DNA of 35,667 bases from Myxococcota bacterium (GTDB lineage: Bacteria > Myxococcota_C > UBA6777): assembly GCA_963169055.1 (NCBI GenBank), contig CAUJFU010000500.1, positions 1 to 35,667 on the forward strand, written 5' to 3'. This document shows positions 1 to 7,495 of the stretch, piece after piece; positions within the stretch are counted from its first letter, which is position 1, and each line of letters opens with the position of its first letter. Below the pieces are notes generated by a model, which worked only from the letters and a program-made list of their open reading frames with translations, ran no database searches and was not told where the DNA came from. The translations under genes and the position numbers were made by a program.

Positions 1-73
1 ATTGGCCTTTTTCGTATCCAACTGCGTAAGTCCTATTTTCAAGAGATGCCCTCTGCTTTTAAAGGATATTTGC

Positions 74-1621
74 ATGTCTCCCCATTATCCGAGCCTGTAT
101 CAGATCAACACTCGTGTTTGGTTGCGCCGTTTTGATACACCCAGCCAGCGGGCTACGTTGCGCGACATTCCCCCAGCGTACTGGGACGATCTCGCATCCA
201 AAGGGATCGATATCGTCTGGCTGATGGGCGTGTGGGAAACGGTGAAAAGCACCATCCCTGCGTATTGTCTGGTGGATGATCTACAACAAGCCTATCGTGC
301 GGCACTTCCCGATTGGCGGATCGAAGACGTGATCGGCTCGCCTTACGCCGTCGGGCGCTATCGTGTATCCGAAAAACTCGGTGGGAACGCCTCCTTGTCC
401 GCTGTGCGTACGCAACTTCATCAACGCGGGATGCGCTTGGTGCTGGACTTTGTGCCGAATCATTTCAGCGCTCATTCGCCGATCATCGCAGAGCATCCAG
501 CAATCTTTCTCCAAGGAAGCCCCGCCCAACTTCAACAATCCCCCGAGATATTCTACCGTCCCCCCCATGCACCCGAGAAGATCATCGCACACGGGCGAGA
601 TCCATACTTCGCGCCTTGGCAAGACACCGCACAGATCGATTACAGCCTGCCCGCCGCACAACAGCACATGATCTCCGAACTTTCCGCAATCAGCGAACTT
701 TGCGACGGCGTGCGTTGCGATATGGCGATGCTGTGCCTGCGATCGGTCTTTGACCGAACATGGAAGGCCCACCGATCGGCACAACACACCGAACCGCGAC
801 ACACCGAACCGCAACACACCGAACCGCAACACACCGAACCACAGCACACCCATTATCGGGAGTTTTGGAGCGATGCGATCGCAGAGATCCGCAAAAAGCA
901 TCCGCGATTTTTGTTTCTTGCGGAGGTGTATTGGGGTCTTGCCCCGATGCTTCAACAGATCGGCTTTGATGCCACTTACGACAAAGACTTGCTCGATGCT
1001 CTCAAACACGAGGATTTTGGACGATTAACGGATCTGCTTGATCAACCCGCCACACAACACGCCCGCGCCATCCGCTTTTTGGAAAATCACGACGAAGCCC
1101 GCGCTCAAGCCGCGTTCCCCCCACCACGCGCCCAAGCTGCTGCGTTGATCACCTATACACTCCCCAGCATCCGCTTTTTTCATGACGGCCAATGGGAAGG
1201 CAAGCGCATACATCTTCCTGTCCAACTGGGCCGTGAACCCGACGAACGGCCCGATCCCAAAGTCAGCGCCTTTTATGATCAGCTTCTTTCGTTGCTCAAC
1301 GCGCCGATCTACCGAGACGGGCAATGGCATCTGCTTTCACTCCATCCACCCGCCCCAAGCAGCGACCATCACCGTTATCTGCTTGCGTGGCTGTGGTCTC
1401 ACCACGAACAGCGCCGCTTGGTCGTGATCAACCCAACACCACACACCCGCAGCGGTCGGATATTCCTTGCTTCTTGGGGTCACAACGCTCCTTTTGCTCT
1501 GGAAGATACCCTTCACACAATCCCTTATCTTCGCGATCCGCACACCCTCGCCCAAGAAGGCCTGTACATCTTTTTGCAGCCCCACCAAGCGCATCTCTTC
1601 GCATGGTCGGCGGTTTTGTGA
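74..1621 (+). CDS. GH13 alpha-amylase-family glycosidase
   Basis: Predicted 515-residue cytoplasmic glycoside hydrolase of the alpha-amylase (GH13) clan, acting on alpha-glucans or related sugars; the exact substrate cannot be read from sequence. The four GH13 motifs are present in order: DFVPNH (beta3 region), GVRCDMAM with nucleophile Asp216, LAEVYWG with acid/base Glu284, and LENHDE with Asp340. The N-terminus YQINTRVWL is typical of the barrel start. I chose ATG 74 because AAAGGA lies just upstream and the GH13 similarity begins there; the open frame runs upstream to the window edge with unconvincing residues. No signal peptide is seen. A tandem pentapeptide expansion interrupts the region after the nucleophile motif. 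Family confidence is high, subfamily unknown. Confidence 0.93.
   Translation: MSPHYPSLYQINTRVWLRRFDTPSQRATLRDIPPAYWDDLASKGIDIVWLMGVWETVKSTIPAYCLVDDLQQAYRAALPDWRIEDVIGSPYAVGRYRVSEKLGGNASLSAVRTQLHQRGMRLVLDFVPNHFSAHSPIIAEHPAIFLQGSPAQLQQSPEIFYRPPHAPEKIIAHGRDPYFAPWQDTAQIDYSLPAAQQHMISELSAISELCDGVRCDMAMLCLRSVFDRTWKAHRSAQHTEPRHTEPQHTEPQHTEPQHTHYREFWSDAIAEIRKKHPRFLFLAEVYWGLAPMLQQIGFDATYDKDLLDALKHEDFGRLTDLLDQPATQHARAIRFLENHDEARAQAAFPPPRAQAAALITYTLPSIRFFHDGQWEGKRIHLPVQLGREPDERPDPKVSAFYDQLLSLLNAPIYRDGQWHLLSLHPPAPSSDHHRYLLAWLWSHHEQRRLVVINPTPHTRSGRIFLASWGHNAPFALEDTLHTIPYLRDPHTLAQEGLYIFLQPHQAHLFAWSAVL
782..850 (+). repeat. 15-bp in-frame tandem repeat in glycosidase gene
   Basis: About 4.6 copies of a 15-bp unit (caacacaccgaaccg) encode repeated HTEPQ/HTEPR pentapeptides at about residues 237-259, between the catalytic Asp and Glu motifs of the GH13 enzyme. 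Copies differ by only one or two bases, so the expansion is recent or maintained. The length is a multiple of three and the frame stays open. Confidence 0.95.
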
Positions 1622-1823
1622 ACCACCCAAGGCGAGCGCTCTTCGGCTTGACGAGAGCGTCCCCCCTCTCCGCCCCTTCCCTTTGCTCAACCCCTTTCGG
1701 AATCTCACGCGGCTGTGTTAAAACATTCGTTGCCGCATCTGTGAACCACACAAGATCGACCATTCACGCACAATATCCGAACTGATCTGGGACAAGCGCC
1801 CATCGCGACGAGGAGGTAGTAGT

Positions 1824-3095
1824 TTGAAAGGCATCAAGAAGCTGACAAACATCTTGCAAGAGTTCTCTGTCCCGTTGATCGCGGGCGTTCTGCTCGGGCT
1901 GCTCGCCGCCAATCTCAACCCCAAATGGTACAAAGAGATCGTTCACTTCCCGATATTCGGCTCAAATGCCGTCCTTTTTCATCACAGAGTCGACCTTCAC
2001 TTCCTGATCAACGACGTCTTTATGGTGCTGTTCTTTGGGGTAGCGACCAAAGAGATCACCGAATCCGCCCTCCCGGGTGGTGCGCTCAATCCGATCCGCA
2101 AAGCGATCAATCCGCTGCTTGGGACGCTTGGTGGCGTGCTCGGACCGATCGGTGTGTATTTTGCGCTGACGTATGTTTTTTATGGTGGAACCCCGCTGTT
2201 TGGGACGGTTGCGAAGGGCTGGGGTATCCCCACAGCAACGGATATCGCGCTCGCGTGGTTGATTGCGCGGATGGTTTTTGGAAAAGGTCACCCCGCGATC
2301 AACTTCTTGCTTTTGTTGGCTGTTGCCGACGACGCGATCGGGCTGGTGATCATCGCCGTCTTTTATCCGAACCCAAGCCATCCCGTCACACCGATCTGGT
2401 TGTTGTTGACAGCGGGAGGGATGGGCGTTGCCTTTGCCCTGCGTGCCATGAAAGTCAACACATGGCTCCCGTATATCGTCTTTGGCGGCCTACTTAGCTG
2501 GATTGGCTTGTTGAAAGCATCCTTGCATCCGGCACTTGCGCTGGTCTTTATCGTTCCCTTTCTGCCCGGCCCCAAACAAGACGCCGGTCTGTTTGAAGAA
2601 GAATCCCCCTACGAAGAACCCGACTCCGAAGGCAAAAACGCCCCCACCAACGACCACCACGAAACCCACTCGCCCCTTGAAAACTTTGAACACAACATCA
2701 AACTCCCCGTGGATCTAGGGCTATTTTTCTTTGCCTTCGCCAACGCGGGTGTCGCCTTTTCCGCCATCAACACCGTGACTTGGATCATCCTTGCCTCCCT
2801 ATTGATCGGCAAAACCGTTGGCGTCTTCTTGTTCTCCACGATAGGGGTGGCCTTGGGATTTCCGCTCCCAACAGGCATGAAACGCCGACACCTGATCGTC
2901 GCTGGAATGATCGCAGGTCTCGGATTGACCGTCGCTTTGTTCGTTGCAGGCGAAGCCTTCCCGCTCAAAAACGACCTCACCGCTTCCTTCCAAGGCCCCG
3001 CCAAGATGGGAGCCGTCCTTAGCATCCTTGCTGCGGTCTTTGCTTACATCTTCGGCAAGATGCTTCGCGTCAAAGACAGCGGGAAAGACGCTTAG
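1824..3095 (+). CDS. nhaA: Na+/H+ antiporter NhaA
   Basis: Inner-membrane Na+(Li+)/H+ antiporter of the NhaA family, 423 residues, predicted to expel sodium in exchange for protons. The TDIALA segment (Asp140) and the tandem ADDAIG pair (Asp169/Asp170) correspond to the ion-binding aspartates known from E. coli NhaA. About a dozen hydrophobic helices are visible. An acidic, polar stretch at about residues 248-290 (rich in E, D, N, H) is inserted in a loop and is longer than in the E. coli protein. The start is TTG 1824, supported by AGGAGG at 1811-1816; no ATG fits better. The gene is transcribed with, but about 200 nt after, the glycosidase, so it may have its own promoter. I saw no clear sodium/lithium riboswitch upstream. 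Confidence 0.96.
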   Translation: MKGIKKLTNILQEFSVPLIAGVLLGLLAANLNPKWYKEIVHFPIFGSNAVLFHHRVDLHFLINDVFMVLFFGVATKEITESALPGGALNPIRKAINPLLGTLGGVLGPIGVYFALTYVFYGGTPLFGTVAKGWGIPTATDIALAWLIARMVFGKGHPAINFLLLLAVADDAIGLVIIAVFYPNPSHPVTPIWLLLTAGGMGVAFALRAMKVNTWLPYIVFGGLLSWIGLLKASLHPALALVFIVPFLPGPKQDAGLFEEESPYEEPDSEGKNAPTNDHHETHSPLENFEHNIKLPVDLGLFFFAFANAGVAFSAINTVTWIILASLLIGKTVGVFLFSTIGVALGFPLPTGMKRRHLIVAGMIAGLGLTVALFVAGEAFPLKNDLTASFQGPAKMGAVLSILAAVFAYIFGKMLRVKDSGKDA

Positions 3096-3173
3096 CCTCG
3101 CTCTCCATCCCAACGCCCTCAGGCCACAAACCCCGCAGGATTCGCCCTTTCCGCTTTTGGAGGGGTCGCTTGT

Positions 3174-3298
3174 AAAAACACCCCGTGTTCGCAGCCTTTC
3201 ACGCGGCGGAGTCGTTGGTTTGAAAAACATCTGCTCACCCCGCCAATGCGGGGTCAAGGGGGCAAAGCTCCCTTGTGGGGTGTGGGGCAAAGCCCCAC
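3174..3298 (+). repeat. Dispersed palindromic repeat, copy 1
   Basis: About 125 bp beginning AAAAACACCCCGTGTTCGC and ending in a GTGGGGCAAAGCCCCAC hairpin. It aligns along its length with copies at 3869-3990, 34464-34586 and 35272-35393. Shared blocks are the ACCCCGTGTTCGC head, a GTTGGTTTGAAAA middle, a GGGGTCAAGGG block and a GC-rich tail hairpin. It lies between nhaA and the RidA-like gene and encodes nothing evident. Confidence 0.85.
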
Positions 3299-3344
3299 CA
3301 AATCAACCAAACTGCACCGCTTCGATTTTTGGAGAAACATACAC

Positions 3345-3818
3345 ATGCCTTCCATCCACGAAAAGCTCAGTGCCTTGGGACTCAAACTGCCGTCGGCATC
3401 GGCTCCTGCGGCCAACTATGTTCCATTTAGCGTATCAGGAACACACGTCTACATCGCTGGACAACTGCCCAAACAAGAGGACGGCAGTTTCTTACACAAA
3501 GGCCATCTCGGGGGCGATATCACCATCGAGCAGGGCTACGAAGCCGCCCGATTGGTGGGGCTTCATCTGCTTGCACAGCTTTTGGCCGCTTGCCAAGGCG
3601 ACGAAGCGCGGATCGTTCGCTGCCTCAAACTGGGCGGCTTTGTCCAAGCCATGCCTGAATTCACCCAACACCCCGAAGTGATCAACGGTGCTTCGGATCT
3701 TTTGGTGGCGGTACTTGGTGACGCAGGACGCCATGCGCGATTTGCTGTGGGGGTGGCCTCCATCCCACGCGGATGCTGCGTCGAGATCGATGCCATCTTC
3801 GAGATCCGCCCCGCCTAA
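3345..3818 (+). CDS. RidA/YjgF-family protein
   Basis: 157-residue member of the YjgF/YER057c/UK114 (RidA) superfamily. The best-known members deaminate reactive enamine/imine intermediates from PLP enzymes in the cytoplasm; others bind ligands without that activity. The C-terminal block from ARFAVGVASIPRG through VEIDAIFEI contains the conserved Arg and strand pattern of the family; SGTHVYIAGQLP is the typical first strand. The length is longer than the roughly 130 residues of classic RidA and fits the second YjgF-like subfamily seen in proteobacteria. I chose ATG 3345 because GGAGA at 3331-3335 precedes it and homology starts there; the longer frame runs into repeat DNA. A degenerate copy of its last 33 bases occurs about 240 bp downstream. 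Confidence 0.92.
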   Translation: MPSIHEKLSALGLKLPSASAPAANYVPFSVSGTHVYIAGQLPKQEDGSFLHKGHLGGDITIEQGYEAARLVGLHLLAQLLAACQGDEARIVRCLKLGGFVQAMPEFTQHPEVINGASDLLVAVLGDAGRHARFAVGVASIPRGCCVEIDAIFEIRPA

Positions 3819-3868
3819 AACGCCCCCCAACGCTCCGAAGACCACGAAACCTGCATCTGCTCTGTTGA

Positions 3869-3990
3869 ATGGGGCGCTGCCCCATTCCCCGCAAGGGAAC
3901 GGCGTCCCCTTGACCCCCTATCGGCGAGACGAGCATCGTCCTTTACACAAACGACTCTCTCGCTTGAACGAGCGCGAACACGGGGTTTTT
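3869..3990 (-). repeat. Dispersed palindromic repeat, copy 2 (inverted)
   Basis: Reverse-complement copy of the dispersed element: on the + strand it starts with the ATGGGGCGCTGCCCCAT hairpin, passes through CCCCTTGACCCCCTATCGG and ends GCGAACACGGGGTTTTT. It sits between the RidA-like stop codon and the convergent large gene and is bracketed by two similar copies of the RidA-like gene's 3' end. Confidence 0.85.
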
Positions 3991-4020
3991 CGTCCATAAA
4001 CCACCCATGTTCCCGCACCC

Positions 4021-4052
4021 AGATCGACACGACCTTCGAGATCCGCCCGCCT
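4021..4052 (+). repeat. Degenerate copy of the RidA-like gene 3' end
   Basis: Thirty-two bases starting AGATCGA and ending CTTCGAGATCCGCCCGCCT resemble bases 3784-3816 at the end of the RidA-like coding region: about 28 of 33 aligned positions match, with one single-base gap. The stop codon is not retained. It lies immediately beyond dispersed repeat copy 2. Confidence 0.6.
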
Positions 4053-4065
4053 CTCTTCTTTGCGC

Positions 4066-7000
4066 TCACTTTTTTGTTTCAGGCCGAAACAGCAAGGGAT
4101 AACGAACATGAACGATCCCGCCCCCAAACGGAGCAGGAAAGCGCATCACTCGGAAAATCGAGACGACGCATCTTTCCAAACGCCGATTCTGCAACGTAGA
4201 GCTTGCGATCTTTGCGGTCTGGACCCGCCCTTTCGGGTTGATGACAAAAAACACAACCAACTTGCCGGTAAGTTCGGGATGTTGGATCAACTGCCGCTCA
4301 TAACAATACCGAATACGACTCGACCAACGGCGAACGATCCGACCGATCACTTTTTTCGACAAAGAGCCAAGAATGATCGGACGGGCAAGCGGGATCTCGC
4401 CATGCGTTTCCTCTTGGGGTTTGATCGGCGGTGCGCGCAAAAAAGCCTTCACCACGATCTCTTGCGGTACGACACGACCATCCGCCGCTTTTTGCAGCCT
4501 CGGGGTAGCCGTCGTCACCATGTAGTTATCCGCACCAAACCCCACCACCTTCAAACGAATCTGATCTTTGAGCTTTGTGCGATAACTCCCCACAAATTTT
4601 CCTGCGCCATCCGTTTCTCCAAGCGTCACGTTGTTGGCGATGACCTTGGCTTTGGCGATGGGCCGTCGATCACTATCTTGCGAGATGACACGGAGCGGAA
4701 AGACATACCAACGCTCGCCTTCTTCGGCTTCTTTTTTTTGCGCATCGCGGATCGATGCGATCCGAGCGGAGAGTCCTTGCCAAAAGACCGTGATACGCTG
4801 CGCATATTCCTGCAAAGCTGCGTCTTGTCGAATACACGCAACCAAACGCTCGATAGCTTGAGAAAGCGACTTGCCCTGTCCGATCTGTTGCTCTAGCTGC
4901 GCGAAGCCGAGTTCAAAAGAAGAGATCGCAGCATGGGACAGCAATTGGGCTTGTGCAAGACAACGGCGTGGGCTGTCTGATCTGTCCCAACCTTTCGGCG
5001 ATTCCACAGGCAAAGCGGCATCCTTGTACACGAGAACCTTGGGCGTCTTGGCTTCGGAGGATGTGGGCTGCAACGTCACTTGCGCCCACAAAGCCTGCGG
5101 CGTCGCTTGACTGTGCATAGAAAGAGACATCGCTTGACCGAACAAACGTTGACTACTGAACCACGGAACCAACGAAGCAACCAAGCTTCGCTCCGCGTGT
5201 CCGAGACGGTACGAACCCAATGTAGATCGAAGAATGTGCTGATACAGCGCAAGCAAGGACTCCAGATGCAAGGTGTTTTTCATCAAAACATCCGAAGGCA
5301 AAGCACTTTTTGAAGCAGCCGTTGCGCTTGCTGTGGCGTGGCCCCCTCCACAATCGCCCCAGATCGTTTCGGAAGCCACCCGAAAACCGATCAGCCAACA
5401 ATCCCCGTGAGGCGTTGTTTTCCACGTATCGCGAATTGGCCACAAACTCCGCGAAGAGACGTTCTGATGCCACCAACGCTTGAGCGGCTCCTTGTCTCCG
5501 TGCGAAAACACCAACGCCAATCCGAGCGACACGTCTGGCAAAGATTTCTCTTGGCCTGTGGACTGCTGCGCCACCCACTTGATGCGCCGAGGTAAGAGCC
5601 AAGGACGCGAAGCCAACGCGGGATGGGCTTCCACCCAAGCTTGTACTGTATGCAACAACCCACTCGCCAACAACACGGGCTGCATCAACGATCCGCCATT
5701 CACAAAACGCAGCTTGATCTGCTTTGCGGTCCACAAATCCGCCCCCAACGGCAGAGAGCGATCCACGATCCCTTTCGACCAAGGAAATGCGTCTTTCAGT
5801 TTTTGCAAGATGGCCGGTATATCCGCATCCAAAGAGCCTTCTGCAAAAATGTTCTTTGCACGAGAACGCAGCGTTGGTGCCAAATTGTTTCGACCCGCTT
5901 GATACGCCTCACGCCCTGTTTGCGTAAAACTCGCCACCATATCGAAGCGTTTGTTTTCCAACGAAAGCGCCAGCCCAAGATCCTCGAACTCCGCTTTGGG
6001 CGAAGAGAAAAAAGCCCACGGCTCCGCAGCGATCGCAGCATACAACGAAGCAAGGCGCATCTTGTGCTCCTTGGATGCCATCGGCATCGCTTTTCCTGCT
6101 TCGATCATCCCCGCCAAAACGCCCAATTTCTTCATCGCTTGCGGTTCAAACCTCGCCCCCACAAAAGTCTTCGCATGAAGAACGTGCAGCAACGCAGGGG
6201 TGAAACGCCAAACAGACGGACCTTGCTTGAGGATCTGCGGCAGCCTTGCCATCATCACATCCCGCGCATACTGGCTATCCGAAAACGACGGAAACACGGG
6301 GGAGATCGCCATCCGCACAAAACTTTCTTTGGGTTCGATGATCACAAAACGCTTTTCCACCTCCAAGATCATCCCCTCTTTTAACCCCATCATCGCGATA
6401 TCTTTTTGCGGGAACGGCTTGTTCAACCCTTCCATCACTTGACGGAACATCGACACCCACCCTCGGCTATCTTGTGTCGGGATCGTCACCCATGCCACCA
6501 AAGGCTCTTGGAACGCCTGTTCATTCTCCAACAACGGCGCAAAGTCCACAGCCCCCAATCGCTCGATATCCCGAAACTTCTCCGTCGATATCCACACGGG
6601 ACTCACCAAGATCGGATGCGTCAAATCCGACAAGATCACCATTTTCTTCAATTGCTCCAGCGCCTCCCCCCGCAAGCCAAACACCGAAGACAGCGCCGCG
6701 TTCAACATCTCCTTAGTCGTTGGATGCTCCAGCACCTGCGCGATGCCTTGCTTGGGCGTTTGACCGAACCAGCGCGACAGCGAAGACCGCACAAACGAGC
6801 GCAACGACACCACTTGCCCCAAACGCAACGAGATCAAAAAAGCCGATTCTCCCGGAATCGACGAAAGCATCCGCTTCACAAGTGGCGCAACTTCCCCTTG
6901 AACTGCTTTGGCTGTGTTGCTTTTTACCCACAAAGCCCTCGCAGCCGAGAAAGAGTTTTTCGCCGAACCAGCCAGTGCTTCTTTGCTTGATGAATGCTGA

Positions 7001-7218
7001 CGTGCTTCTTCGCTTGATGGATGCCGACGCCCTTCAACGCTCGCAGTCGAGGGGGCTTTTTTCACCGAATCAGCAGACGGTGGATTCGTGGTGGCTGCTT
7101 TTTCGATGCGCTGCGTTGTCAGTCGCGGCGTCGGCAACGCCGCATACGCTATCCCTCCCGCAAAACACACTACCCATAAGATCCACGCATAGCGCCATCG
7201 TTTCGGGCTTTTCGCCAT
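4066..7218 (-). CDS. Exported 1050-residue protein with C-terminal AgmX/PglI-like domain
   Basis: Large envelope protein of unknown function. The N-terminus is a signal sequence or anchor: basic MAKSPKRWRYAW, then a hydrophobic run ending AGGIAYA before ALPT. A Ser/Thr/Ala/Lys-rich linker follows, then several hundred residues of mixed fold I cannot assign. About residues 870-950 look like a regulatory beta-sandwich (carboxypeptidase-regulatory type; PIAKAKVIANN... DGAGKFVGSY). The last 100 or so residues (RRWSSRIRYCYERQL, then LTGKLVVFFVINPKGRV) match the AgmX/PglI C-terminal domain, a TonB-C-like module frequent in myxobacteria. ATG 7218 is preferred over an upstream in-frame ATG because AGGAGG lies a few bases before it. 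It follows the giant macroglobulin-like gene on the same strand, 277 nt downstream. Function unknown; the envelope location is inferred. Confidence 0.8.
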   Translation of the reverse strand: MAKSPKRWRYAWILWVVCFAGGIAYAALPTPRLTTQRIEKAATTNPPSADSVKKAPSTASVEGRRHPSSEEARQHSSSKEALAGSAKNSFSAARALWVKSNTAKAVQGEVAPLVKRMLSSIPGESAFLISLRLGQVVSLRSFVRSSLSRWFGQTPKQGIAQVLEHPTTKEMLNAALSSVFGLRGEALEQLKKMVILSDLTHPILVSPVWISTEKFRDIERLGAVDFAPLLENEQAFQEPLVAWVTIPTQDSRGWVSMFRQVMEGLNKPFPQKDIAMMGLKEGMILEVEKRFVIIEPKESFVRMAISPVFPSFSDSQYARDVMMARLPQILKQGPSVWRFTPALLHVLHAKTFVGARFEPQAMKKLGVLAGMIEAGKAMPMASKEHKMRLASLYAAIAAEPWAFFSSPKAEFEDLGLALSLENKRFDMVASFTQTGREAYQAGRNNLAPTLRSRAKNIFAEGSLDADIPAILQKLKDAFPWSKGIVDRSLPLGADLWTAKQIKLRFVNGGSLMQPVLLASGLLHTVQAWVEAHPALASRPWLLPRRIKWVAQQSTGQEKSLPDVSLGLALVFSHGDKEPLKRWWHQNVSSRSLWPIRDTWKTTPHGDCWLIGFRVASETIWGDCGGGHATASATAASKSALPSDVLMKNTLHLESLLALYQHILRSTLGSYRLGHAERSLVASLVPWFSSQRLFGQAMSLSMHSQATPQALWAQVTLQPTSSEAKTPKVLVYKDAALPVESPKGWDRSDSPRRCLAQAQLLSHAAISSFELGFAQLEQQIGQGKSLSQAIERLVACIRQDAALQEYAQRITVFWQGLSARIASIRDAQKKEAEEGERWYVFPLRVISQDSDRRPIAKAKVIANNVTLGETDGAGKFVGSYRTKLKDQIRLKVVGFGADNYMVTTATPRLQKAADGRVVPQEIVVKAFLRAPPIKPQEETHGEIPLARPIILGSLSKKVIGRIVRRWSSRIRYCYERQLIQHPELTGKLVVFFVINPKGRVQTAKIASSTLQNRRLERCVVSIFRVMRFPAPFGGGIVHVRYPLLFRPETKK

Positions 7219-7257
7219 GTCCAGCCTCCTGTTGGCCCTGTCTGGGCCGATCTGATT

Positions 7258-7306
7258 GGTTTGTTTTGTACGATCAAAGCGCATCGAATCGTACTCAAAA
7301 CCAACC
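7258..7306. repeat. Long imperfect inverted repeat upstream of the AgmX-like gene
   Basis: Arms 7258-7274 (GGTTTGTTTTGTACGAT) and 7288-7306 are complementary apart from one mismatch and a 2-nt bulge, around a 13-nt loop. It lies about 40 nt upstream of the start codon at 7218 (reading the - strand), beyond a small GGCCC-tgtct-GGGCC hairpin at 7234-7248. It could be an operator, an mRNA-processing/stability hairpin between the two large genes, or a relic. There is no U-run, so a classical terminator is unlikely. Confidence 0.6.
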
Positions 7307-7346
7307 ACACAGCAAGGAGGCTGCTCCCTTTCCCATCTCGATCGCC

Positions 7347-7412
7347 TTAGCTTGGAATATCGTAAAAATCCATCTGGCCCTCTGCATCGATCTCCAACAC
7401 GCGGTTGATCAT
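7347..7412 (-). other. Possible 21-codon ORF or gene relic
   Basis: Between the two large - strand genes, an ATG at 7412 opens a short frame ending at TAA 7347-7349 with a protein-like tail (VLEIDAEGQMDFYDIPS). The same frame is open upstream for another 25 or so codons but has no ATG, GTG or TTG there. AGGAG lies too close to the ATG to be a normal ribosome-binding site. It may be a decayed gene end or chance. Confidence 0.2.
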
Positions 7413-7495
7413 GCTCCTGCGAACGTGCGCAGCATCAAAGCCCTGCGAAACAAACCCAGCAGCAGCGAAAAAAAGAAAGAGGAAGGATGAGGGGG

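Noticed and set aside
781..850. CRISPR-like short repeat array
   Set aside because: Units are contiguous 15-mers without spacers and keep a coding frame; this is a coding tandem repeat.
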